Virus record (IMG/VR): IMGVR_UViG_3300019776_000644 | Location: 1-24,875 of that record | Strand: one strand, 5' to 3' | Origin: a virus | Length of the DNA: 24,875 nucleotides | Part shown: positions 14,278-21,137 of the stretch, piece after piece | Layout of the letters: each line of letters opens with the position of its first letter | How positions within the stretch are numbered: the stretch's first letter is position 1 | Notes under the pieces: model-generated | Database searches by the model: none | What the model was told of the DNA's origin: nothing | The model's input: the letters and a program-made list of their open reading frames with translations, nothing else | Program-made: the position numbers and the translations under genes

Positions 14278-15486
14278 ATGAGCACCAGCATCACAGAGAG
14301 GCCAGCCCAATATAGCCATACAAAGAATGAAATCAGGTACCGATTTCTTAGCACCGATTTAACCCCATTAAAGCAATACATAGAGGTAGAACTGTATGCA
14401 AGAATAGTAGGTGCAGCCAGTTATACTAAAGTAAAAACATTCAATTTAAAACCCAATCCAGATGGCATTACTTATGTGTATTTGGAGGGCTATATAGATA
14501 GCATGCTCAGCTGGGTATTACCAGTAGTAAACACCACATTTACCTCAGCAGCCAATCAAGTGGCACAGTTTTATATCAGATACAGAGAAGTGAGTGAAAC
14601 AACACCATCACCTGATTGGATAGGTACAGAGGTAGACCATATCCGATTGGCATTAAAAGGGGGAGTAGAGAAACAAAAGTGGAGCAGGAATAACTTTTTT
14701 TTATGGCAGGGTAACACCAAATCATTTTATACCTGGGAGCCAACCAATCGATATGTATTCCAAAATCAATTTGCATTTTTATCCTGCTTTATCAAAACAA
14801 CAGGCACCTATAAATTAACTATAACAGTAAAGAAAATAGGAGTAGATACACCAGTAGTACAACAAACAAACTGCAGCTTTACAGCAGCCTATTTTTATCA
14901 CTTGAATGTAGGGTTTACACAGCTAGGGGTAAACACCATAGCAGCAGGAGATCCAGTGCATTACTATGAAATCACATTGGTAAATCCATCAGATGCCATT
15001 GAGTATGCAGCAGTAAGATTTTATGTAGAGCAGCGGCCATTATATGAATATGTAGATTTTATTTATCACAATTCACTAGGAGGAGTGGGCACCCAAAGAG
15101 CCAGAGGAGAGTTAATGATAGGCTTTGATAAAGAAGTACAGCAGATGGATGGATCAATGAGTAACCAGGGATGGAATACAGTAGTAAAATCAGCAGAGAA
15201 TTACCACAACAATATCAAGAAAGACACCTACAAAGGAGATCTAGGATATTTTGCCAGTAAAGCACACCAGGATAGCTGCCAGGATCTACTCATTAGCCCA
15301 TCAATATATCAGTGGATGGATGGCAGAATGGTACCGGTACTTAATCTACAGAGGAATGTAAGTTTTAGAAAGACCACAGATAAGGTTTTCAGCTTACCAA
15401 TTGAGTGGCAGTTAGCATTTGCCAATGCAGTATATACCCCACAAAAAATAGAGTTAGGAATAGGCACAGAAACAGAAACATACTAA
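14278..15486 (+). CDS. Tail-tip / baseplate-region structural protein
   Basis: This 402-residue protein is rich in Tyr, Phe, Trp and Thr and in predicted beta strands (IEVELYARIVG, AQFYIRYREVS, YKLTITVKKIGV), with no hydrophobic anchor. It pairs with the larger 709-residue protein directly downstream, and such pairs occur in many Bacteroidota prophages. Composition and position between small tail proteins and the largest tip protein make a distal tail or baseplate subunit likely. A central stretch with PLYEYVDFIYHNSLGG and the end with SLPIEWQLAFANAVYTPQ suggest two beta domains. The function is inferred. Confidence 0.65.
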   Translation: MSTSITERPAQYSHTKNEIRYRFLSTDLTPLKQYIEVELYARIVGAASYTKVKTFNLKPNPDGITYVYLEGYIDSMLSWVLPVVNTTFTSAANQVAQFYIRYREVSETTPSPDWIGTEVDHIRLALKGGVEKQKWSRNNFFLWQGNTKSFYTWEPTNRYVFQNQFAFLSCFIKTTGTYKLTITVKKIGVDTPVVQQTNCSFTAAYFYHLNVGFTQLGVNTIAAGDPVHYYEITLVNPSDAIEYAAVRFYVEQRPLYEYVDFIYHNSLGGVGTQRARGELMIGFDKEVQQMDGSMSNQGWNTVVKSAENYHNNIKKDTYKGDLGYFASKAHQDSCQDLLISPSIYQWMDGRMVPVLNLQRNVSFRKTTDKVFSLPIEWQLAFANAVYTPQKIELGIGTETETY

Positions 15487-15495
15487 AAAACAACT

Positions 15496-17625
15496 ATGCT
15501 CCAGGTATCATATAAAGGCCAGTTTTTACACTTAGCAGCAGGCTCACAGGTAGAGATAGAAAAAAGCAGCCCACTGTTTTTAATTGATACTGTATTGGCA
15601 GAGTACACCATGCCCATCACACTTAGTTATGATGAGCACAATGCCAAAATATTAGGAGAGGTATTTTTTGAATATGGCATCAAGCAAAAGCAAAAGCTAG
15701 AGGTAATATTGTACGATTCTAGCACCATCATAGGTACAGCCACCATGATCATTGATAAGAGCTTAACCAATAATCAGAACAGATCTAGGGGCAATGTGCA
15801 GGGCTATTTTTTAACAGGAGCAAGTGAGTTTTTTACAAAGATTAAAAACAAGAAATTGAACTCCTTATTTTTTGGAGGATCACAAAGTTTCAATTTTACC
15901 ACATGGGATGCATTTGATAGCAGTGATGGATTTTGGCAGCATGTGCATGCAACCTGGGATGGCAGTTATAACTATGTAATGGTACCACACCGAAATGATG
16001 GATGGATAGATGGAGAGTTTTTTGATGGATGGGTAAATCAATTAGGCTATGGATATTTGGCAGGTATCCCACAGTTTGAACCAGGGCAGGTAGAAGCCAC
16101 TAGCTGGGTAGTATTATGGCCCAAATTAAAGTTTGTGCTAGAGCAGTTGTTTACAGAGAATGGATGGAAGCTAGATACCACAGGCATAGGAGATGCAGAT
16201 TGGCATAAATTATTTTTATATAACCCTACACCCATTAGAACAACTAGAGCAGATGATGTAGCCACAGTAGTACCAGCACTGCAGATTAGTATTTCAGTAA
16301 GTGATATGATATCACCAGAGGTTTACTGCTCCGATTTTTTACTATGGGTATGCAAGAGATATGGCTGGGCACCCATATTTGAACCAGATACCAAAACCTG
16401 CAGAATCATCTCACTCAAATCATCAGGAGCAGGAGTGGTAAAAGATTTTACAAAGTATGCACCAGCTACAGCAGATAATGATTTTTCAGCAGAGCCCAGG
16501 ATATTTGCATTTACGAATCAGTTGCCAGAAAATGACAACTATTTACAATCACCCGATTTTACCAATTACACCATTCAACCACCGGTGGCTAGCTTTAATG
16601 TATTGCCCACCCCATCAGTAAATTTTGATACATCACTCATATTTTGCTACCTAGAAAATGCCTGGTATAAAATTGAGGTGAATGATGTAGGAGATAGGAT
16701 TTGGATTAAGCATGCAGATAATGTGTACAATGAGGAGCCAAAGGATTACACAGATGAAATACCAACCGGATTAAGCACCATGCCCACACAGTTATCAGAG
16801 TACAGAGAAACAGTGGCAGGGGTAAAATACTATGGATACTTCCCAATTTGCAATCAGCCCAGGAATAAAGAGTGGGGATTGAGGGCCATATTTTTCCATG
16901 GTATGGTACTAGAGCAAAATGCAGCAGGAGGAGCAGGCACCATGACCTATCCACATGCATCACCAGTAGCCCAATTACCAGATGGATCTAGTGCAGGAGA
17001 TTGGAGCAATGTGTACAAGCATTCCAATGGCACCACAGAGGATGGTATCATTAAATTTTGGTGGGAGGAGTGGTTAAGATACATACAAGTACCACAGCAA
17101 GTAGAACAGGAGCTCCACTTACCACTGCATGAATTAGCCCAATTAAAATGGGATGATATCATCAATATCAGAAACCAGCCATTTTTAATTAAAAGCTATA
17201 TACAGCCCATCCCTTACAATGGCATGATAAAAAGTACCCTGCAGCCACTATTGCTCAATGATGTAGATGCAGTGATAACAGATCCAGATGCACCGGTGGT
17301 TTATTTGCGAATAGCATTCGAAAATATTACCTCACCATCCACACCATATTGGGATGATTATTTATTGGGAGATGTAGTAGTGAGAGCCTACTCAGATTTA
17401 GCAGGTACTATACCATATAATGCAAATGGATTAGTGATCAGGGCCTATGCAGAAATAAATGCAGTAGGAATAAGTATTACCAATCAACCTACAGAAAGCT
17501 TTGTATTAACTGGAGCAGTAACCACTTTAAAGCCATACATGAAACAGGGTACCACACCAGGCACTACACTACAGTATATCATGAACTACTTTTTAGAGCC
17601 ATCTAGCACATATATCATTATTTAA
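15496..17625 (+). CDS. Large tail-tip / baseplate-region structural protein
   Basis: The 709-residue product starts with MLQVSYKGQFLHLAAGSQVEIEK and continues with YTMPITLSYDEHNAKILG, a pattern I associate with the large tail-tip protein following the baseplate-like gene in Bacteroidota prophages. The first 100 residues look like a domain that docks to the distal tail. The middle is very rich in Trp, Tyr, Gly and Asp (WDAFDSSDGFWQHVHATW), as in carbohydrate-contacting modules, and the C-terminal 130 residues are beta-rich and Thr/Pro-rich. It is the last structural gene of the block. It may act like a tail-associated hub protein, though I see no lytic enzyme motif. Confidence 0.65.
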   Translation: MLQVSYKGQFLHLAAGSQVEIEKSSPLFLIDTVLAEYTMPITLSYDEHNAKILGEVFFEYGIKQKQKLEVILYDSSTIIGTATMIIDKSLTNNQNRSRGNVQGYFLTGASEFFTKIKNKKLNSLFFGGSQSFNFTTWDAFDSSDGFWQHVHATWDGSYNYVMVPHRNDGWIDGEFFDGWVNQLGYGYLAGIPQFEPGQVEATSWVVLWPKLKFVLEQLFTENGWKLDTTGIGDADWHKLFLYNPTPIRTTRADDVATVVPALQISISVSDMISPEVYCSDFLLWVCKRYGWAPIFEPDTKTCRIISLKSSGAGVVKDFTKYAPATADNDFSAEPRIFAFTNQLPENDNYLQSPDFTNYTIQPPVASFNVLPTPSVNFDTSLIFCYLENAWYKIEVNDVGDRIWIKHADNVYNEEPKDYTDEIPTGLSTMPTQLSEYRETVAGVKYYGYFPICNQPRNKEWGLRAIFFHGMVLEQNAAGGAGTMTYPHASPVAQLPDGSSAGDWSNVYKHSNGTTEDGIIKFWWEEWLRYIQVPQQVEQELHLPLHELAQLKWDDIINIRNQPFLIKSYIQPIPYNGMIKSTLQPLLLNDVDAVITDPDAPVVYLRIAFENITSPSTPYWDDYLLGDVVVRAYSDLAGTIPYNANGLVIRAYAEINAVGISITNQPTESFVLTGAVTTLKPYMKQGTTPGTTLQYIMNYFLEPSSTYIII

Positions 17626-17648
17626 AAAATGCTATTTTTAGATAAATA

Positions 17649-18254
17649 ATGATCAATATGAAAAAAACGATCGTACTAATATTGCTTTGCTTTTTGGCAT
17701 TAAATACAAGCTACTCACAGGATGCAGATTTATACTTTAGAGATCAGCAGTTAAAGAAGCAAGAAGATGATAAGGTTATTGCAGATTGGCCATTGGATCC
17801 CAAAACAAAGCAGATCCTATTTAGCGAAGTAATTAATGTAGATAATGCTAATGCTAAAGAGCTTTACAGCAGAGCCAAATTATTTGTGGCAGATGCATAT
17901 AAAAGCAGTAAATCTGTAACAGACTTAAATGATGATGAAGCGAAAATAATTTTGATTAAGCCATCAATGAAAGTCCGTATAAAAGATTTTTGGGTTAATG
18001 ATGATTACTATGTTCAATACCAATTAAAAATAGAGTGTAAGGATAACAAGTATAGATATACTATTGAGGGCCATTCAATACTAATTCCAATAAGAAGTTC
18101 AGGGGCTGATATATCATATTCTTTTTTAGAAAAAAGGCCATCAATGTTTTCAAAAAAATCATGGATTGGGGCCCAAAATAGTGCTATTATAGATACTCAG
18201 ATTCTTATTAAGGTTCTAAAATCATCAATGAGTAAACCAAACTCAGATTTCTAA
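17649..18254 (+). CDS. Secreted DUF4468 (TBP-like fold) protein, probable moron
   Basis: The frame opens at ATG 17649, but the Met at 17658 starts a better signal peptide (MKKTIVLILLCFLALNTSYS, cleavage before Gln), so the mature protein should lie in the periplasm or outer membrane. Of about 180 mature residues, the first part (FSEVINVDNANAKELYSRAKLFVADAY) matches my memory of DUF4468, a Bacteroidota family said to have a TBP-like fold. DUF4468 genes are usually chromosomal. Here one sits behind the tail-tip gene, with codon choice less biased to GCA and GTA than the structural genes, which fits a lysogenic-conversion gene. A weak TATTTTTA box lies at 17633-17640, but I see no full promoter. 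Confidence 0.72.
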   Translation: MINMKKTIVLILLCFLALNTSYSQDADLYFRDQQLKKQEDDKVIADWPLDPKTKQILFSEVINVDNANAKELYSRAKLFVADAYKSSKSVTDLNDDEAKIILIKPSMKVRIKDFWVNDDYYVQYQLKIECKDNKYRYTIEGHSILIPIRSSGADISYSFLEKRPSMFSKKSWIGAQNSAIIDTQILIKVLKSSMSKPNSDF

Positions 18255-18561
18255 AAATATTTTAAACTTTTTTTGCTAATCAATTTGCTAACTGCTCAAT
18301 ATTGTAAAAATCAATTATTGGCACGTTTTTGGTAATTAGTAAGCAATAAAGTGAGCAAAACCCATTTTGCAGATTGATGTTTACTGCATAAAATTGTAAT
18401 GCGTAAACATCATAATATTAAATGGAGCAAACTCCACACAAAAAGTTAAGAGCCTTAAATAAAGGGCAGCTGAGCCGATTAGATCGGTACTCTTTCCTCG
18501 TGCTCCGCATTAGGTTGTTTACGCAGCAGCTGCCTACTTTTTTAATTCTAAATTTTCTAAA
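18255..18561 (+). promoter_or_regulatory. Non-coding leader rich in inverted repeats
   Basis: No convincing gene is present in these 307 bases. They hold: direct repeats TTTGCTAA at 18272-18279 and 18284-18291; a hairpin GCAAAA/TTTTGC at 18355-18370 with loop CCCA; an imperfect 13-bp hairpin at 18376-18411; TGGAG/CTCCA at 18423-18436; arms GGCAGCTG at 18465-18472 and CAGCTGCC at 18527-18534 enclosing a CCGAT/ATCGG hairpin near 18475-18487; and TGTTTACGCA at 18516-18525, complementary to the start region of the 108-aa gene. A 66-codon reading frame from ATG 18422 crosses this area and could be a leader peptide, but I do not count it as a gene. Confidence 0.6.
18376..18411 (+). repeat. Imperfect inverted repeat, arms A and B
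   Basis: Left arm GATGTTTACTGCAT (18376-18389) pairs with ATGCGTAAACATC (18399-18411) with one bulged T. The core decamer of the right arm, TGCGTAAACA, is repeated exactly at 18563-18572, and its complement TGTTTACGCA is at 18516-18525. Confidence 0.85.
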
Positions 18562-18572
18562 ATGCGTAAACA
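18516..18572 (+). repeat. Inverted repeat covering a start codon, arms C and D
   Basis: TGTTTACGCA at 18516-18525 and TGCGTAAACA at 18563-18572 are a perfect 10-bp inverted repeat with 37 bases between. The right arm begins at the second base of the ATG at 18562, so the hairpin would hide the start of the 108-residue protein. Confidence 0.85.
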
Positions 18573-18888
18573 GAAAAGAGTTGAACAGGAGCAAATTAAT
18601 GCAACTGAAAATGGCTGGGTAAGCCAGTACACCATGCCCAAAAAGCTTAAAAAATGGGAGATTGATGAAAAAACCCCACTACTAAACAAGCTTAAAGAGG
18701 CTAATCCATCCATGCAGGTAACAGTAGTGCATCACAATGGTATTTTTGCTGTAGTAGTTCACTTTGAAAATCACTGCTTTTGTGATTGCCATTGGTGCCT
18801 AACAGAAGCAGATGCAGCCATTGCTTTAGGGCTGCTAGAAATTCAAAAACAGTTCAAGAAATTTGTAGAGCCACACGATTTTTTCTAA
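18562..18888 (+). CDS. 108-aa hypothetical protein with a compact Cys/His cluster
   Basis: The product starts with a charged, Gln-rich segment (MRKQKRVEQEQ), then a helical Lys-rich part, a beta hairpin (VTVVHHNGIFAVVVHF) and a tight cluster: His71, Cys72, Cys74, Cys76, His77 and Cys79. It ends with a helix containing LGLLEIQKQFKKF. The cluster could bind zinc or form disulfides; no named zinc-finger family fits. The ATG at 18562 is the only good start. It is covered by arm D of a repeat that can pair with an upstream arm, so translation may be switched by RNA structure. A terminator follows at 18918. I cannot assign a function. Confidence 0.65.
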   Translation: MRKQKRVEQEQINATENGWVSQYTMPKKLKKWEIDEKTPLLNKLKEANPSMQVTVVHHNGIFAVVVHFENHCFCDCHWCLTEADAAIALGLLEIQKQFKKFVEPHDFF

Positions 18889-18902
18889 AGCCAATTTTTT
18901 AC

Positions 18903-18950
18903 GGACAAATTTTGTCCAAAGCCATCCTAACTCAATAGGGTGGCTTTTTT
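18903..18950 (+). terminator. Rho-independent terminator after the 108-aa gene
   Basis: AAAGCCATCC at 18918-18927 pairs with GGGTGGCTTT at 18938-18947 (one G-U pair), and the T-run reaches 18950. It is preceded by a short palindrome, GGACAAA/TTTGTCC, at 18903-18917 with a one-base centre. Confidence 0.85.
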
Positions 18951-18953
18951 AAT

Positions 18954-18961
18954 TATATTTG
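18954..18961 (+). promoter_or_regulatory. Bacteroidota -7 box before the DUF4760-like gene
   Basis: TATATTTG is a full match to TAnnTTTG and lies 17 bases before the ATG at 18979, directly behind the terminator at 18918-18950. No good TTTG is seen at the -33 distance. The TTTTATTGTCCT box of the phage promoters is absent, so this gene is probably read by the host sigma factor during lysogeny. Confidence 0.6.
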
Positions 18962-18978
18962 GAGTAAATCATATATAA

Positions 18979-19644
18979 ATGAGTGAATCAAATAATCAAA
19001 ACACATCCTACTCAATCAATGGGTTAGAAAGAATCTTAAATTCTGCTATCAATTTTATATTTTATTACAGATTGGTAGTAGTAGTGATTGCAATAGTTTT
19101 TTTAATCATTTCTGCTGTTTCAATTTCGAATAGTTCAACCGATAACGATAAACTAAAAAATATTTCAATAGTTCTAGCATGTGGATCTGTTGTAATTGGT
19201 ATTTTTTATTCAGTTATTAACTATGAGCACTCCCAGATTAAATTTAGGCATGATATAAAAGCATCTCGCAATTCTTTATCATTCAATGCTGCAAGTGAAT
19301 GGTTTAAACCATCTATGGTAGAGAATCTTAAAATAACTAAGGTTTTATATGTGCAGCATAGGCACTTAATTGATGAGAATAAAGCAGCAGAATTCTCAAA
19401 AATATTAGACGAAAATGAACAAGCTAGGTCTGCTCTTGTTTCTATATTTAATTATTTAGAATGCATTGCAATTGCAGTTAATGAAAACATTTTAGATGAA
19501 AGCTTTATGAAAAAGTACTTATCTGGGGTTTGCGTTAATTACATTATTGACTATGGATTCTACATCGATTACAAAAGAAATGTTAATAAATCAGCACAGA
19601 TTTGGATTAATTTCACAAATTTGGCTCGAAAATGGCAGGATTAA
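18979..19644 (+). CDS. Membrane protein, DUF4760-like, autonomous moron candidate
   Basis: The 221-residue product has two TM helices at about residues 28-48 and 62-82, then a mainly helical cytosolic part of about 140 residues. This contains EWFKPSMVENL and LVSIFNYLECIAIAVNENILDESFMKKYL, resembling DUF4760-type proteins (F-x-x-L-E-x-I-A-I... followed by a helix with D-E-x-F). Function of that family is unknown. The gene has its own TATATTTG promoter box and is enclosed by terminators at 18918 and 19805, so it can be expressed alone from the silent prophage. That suggests lysogenic conversion, for example superinfection exclusion. Codon choice and CpG content look less phage-like than its neighbours. 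The family call is from memory. Confidence 0.65.
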   Translation: MSESNNQNTSYSINGLERILNSAINFIFYYRLVVVVIAIVFLIISAVSISNSSTDNDKLKNISIVLACGSVVIGIFYSVINYEHSQIKFRHDIKASRNSLSFNAASEWFKPSMVENLKITKVLYVQHRHLIDENKAAEFSKILDENEQARSALVSIFNYLECIAIAVNENILDESFMKKYLSGVCVNYIIDYGFYIDYKRNVNKSAQIWINFTNLARKWQD

Positions 19645-19804
19645 AAGTATAAGTAATCACAATTATTGCAACAGAATGCACGTTTTATTAAATCAAGACC
19701 TATATTTACTCAAGAATCTAAAAAACCGCTAACATGAAACAGGGCAAAAAAAATCAAATTATTAAAGAAGCTAGTGGATGGTAAACTTTTAAAAAAATTA
19801 ATAT

Positions 19805-19830
19805 AAGGGGGCTTTTTAGCCCCCTTTTTT
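19805..19830 (+). terminator. Rho-independent terminator after the DUF4760-like gene
   Basis: AAGGGGGCT at 19805-19813 pairs with AGCCCCCTT at 19818-19826 across a TTTT loop, and a T-run follows to 19830. The 160 bases between the gene and this hairpin hold only a 16-codon frame at 19734-19784, which I do not count. Confidence 0.92.
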
Positions 19831-19868
19831 ATTGTCCTAAATCGACTGCATTAGCACAGTTAATTTTA
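19827..19868 (+). promoter_or_regulatory. Candidate phage promoter P3 (terminase block)
   Basis: TTTTATTGTCCT at 19827-19838 starts inside the T-run of the preceding terminator. After exactly 22 bases comes TAATTTTA at 19861-19868, and the ATG of the next gene is at 19873. Box spacing and distance to ATG are identical to P2. Confidence 0.6.
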
Positions 19869-19872
19869 AGCT

Positions 19873-20583
19873 ATGCAAAAGATTAAAGAGTGGCTATCTG
19901 GTAAGCAGAATTTTATCATTGGGAGGGCAATTTACAGAGCCATGATTAGTGCAAATGATGATTTAATCCAATTGCTTGATCAAGGATACAGCCAATACAC
20001 ACATCAAAAGTTGGTTAATGCAATGCAGGCCCATTTAGAGCCACCTGCAGCCATTGCAGAAATCACTGTAGAGGATAGATTAAATTATTACCCAACGGTT
20101 TGGATGGATGAAGATTTAGACCAACCATTAATGGAATTAACCTCATTAGTGCCCAGTAAACCTCAAGTAGATCAATTTGTGGTAAAAGCACTTGAAAAAG
20201 AGTGGCAAATACCTTATAAAAAGATGCAGTACCTGATTGCACAGCTTGATCAGTTTGGAGAGGCTAATGATCCTGCAGCAATAGCATCCAGAATGGATTT
20301 AGCAGGGCAAATTTTAGAACTAGAGCAGCAGGTGAATAGTGTATGGGCTAAAAAGGATGAATATGAAAAAACAGGGCATTTATCTGCTGCAGTAGATGAT
20401 TTAGAAATACCTACTGATCCAATTCAACTAGCAGAGCTCATTAATCGAATTAAAAAAGGCATTCGAAACAATAAAACCAGGATGCAGCAATTTCCTGATA
20501 AAGCTACTTATGCAGAGAAGTATCAAACTTATAAAATGCAATATTTTAAAGTAACCGGTAAACACTATCAAGATAAAGTATGA
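19873..20583 (+). CDS. Hypothetical protein upstream of terminase
   Basis: This 236-residue, largely helical, charged protein opens with MQKIKEWLSGKQNFIIGRAIY and ends in a basic segment (KKGIRNNKTRMQQFPDKATYAEKY). Proteins with a similar N-terminus occur in front of the terminase in other Bacteroidota prophages as I recall, but their role is not known to me. It is the first gene behind promoter candidate P3 and overlaps the small-terminase-like gene by four bases (ATGA). Tight coupling suggests a part in DNA packaging or its control. Confidence 0.72.
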   Translation: MQKIKEWLSGKQNFIIGRAIYRAMISANDDLIQLLDQGYSQYTHQKLVNAMQAHLEPPAAIAEITVEDRLNYYPTVWMDEDLDQPLMELTSLVPSKPQVDQFVVKALEKEWQIPYKKMQYLIAQLDQFGEANDPAAIASRMDLAGQILELEQQVNSVWAKKDEYEKTGHLSAAVDDLEIPTDPIQLAELINRIKKGIRNNKTRMQQFPDKATYAEKYQTYKMQYFKVTGKHYQDKV

Positions 20584-21137
20584 ATACAAAAAATATTTAT
20601 GCAAGTATCCAACGGAAACTAAGACCAGAAACAACTTTAGAAGTACTTAGAGCATACATCATTGCAGATGGAGTGGGTATTACATTAACAGCGGAACAGG
20701 AGGAGCAAAAAGAAATCATTGATTTTACTGATGAACAAATCAGGCAAAAGCAAGGGCAATTAAAGCGGTATGATATTGCTAAAATAATTGCTAATCGATT
20801 TGAGATTACCCCTAGAACTGCACAGCGTTACATACAGTTAGCTGAGGAGTTATACAGCAGCTCTGCTCCACTTAATAAAAAATATAAAATTCAATTAAGG
20901 ATTGAGTTTTGCGAACAGCAGCAACAAATTGCCATGCTGCAAAATGATCATGATGCTGTAGTAATGTTTGAGAGGTGCATTCAAAAATACATTGAGATGT
21001 ATCCAGAGGTTAAAGTTACCAGAACACGCAGGCAGCAAACTTTTGTATTACCTGGTACTGTTTTAGAAAATACATCATCTATTGAGGATGCTGTTGAAAT
21101 TCTCACATCTGAAACCGATTTGGACAATGAGCAATGA
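20580..21137 (+). CDS. Terminase small subunit-like HTH protein
   Basis: The 185-residue protein has a helix-turn-helix at about residues 62-92 (KRYDIAKIIANRFEITPRTAQRYIQLAEEL), followed by helical segments with many Gln that look suited to oligomer formation. Size, HTH and position directly before, and overlapping by 11 bases, the large terminase fit a small terminase that recognises the packaging site. An alternative is a late transcription activator, which would be of interest given the repeated promoter elements. The start ATG overlaps the preceding stop (ATGA). Confidence 0.65.
   Translation: MNTKNIYASIQRKLRPETTLEVLRAYIIADGVGITLTAEQEEQKEIIDFTDEQIRQKQGQLKRYDIAKIIANRFEITPRTAQRYIQLAEELYSSSAPLNKKYKIQLRIEFCEQQQQIAMLQNDHDAVVMFERCIQKYIEMYPEVKVTRTRRQQTFVLPGTVLENTSSIEDAVEILTSETDLDNEQ

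Noticed and set aside
18422-18622. 66-codon frame on the + strand as a normal gene
   Set aside because: It runs through the inverted repeats and overlaps the 108-aa gene by 61 bases in another frame. It is kept only as a possible leader peptide.
19547-19732. 61-codon frame at the end of the DUF4760-like gene
   Set aside because: Most of it is an alternative frame of a real gene, and there is no independent start signal.
19734-19784. 16-codon frame MKQGKKNQIIKEASGW
   Set aside because: Too short and without coupling or promoter; noted only because it lies before the terminator.
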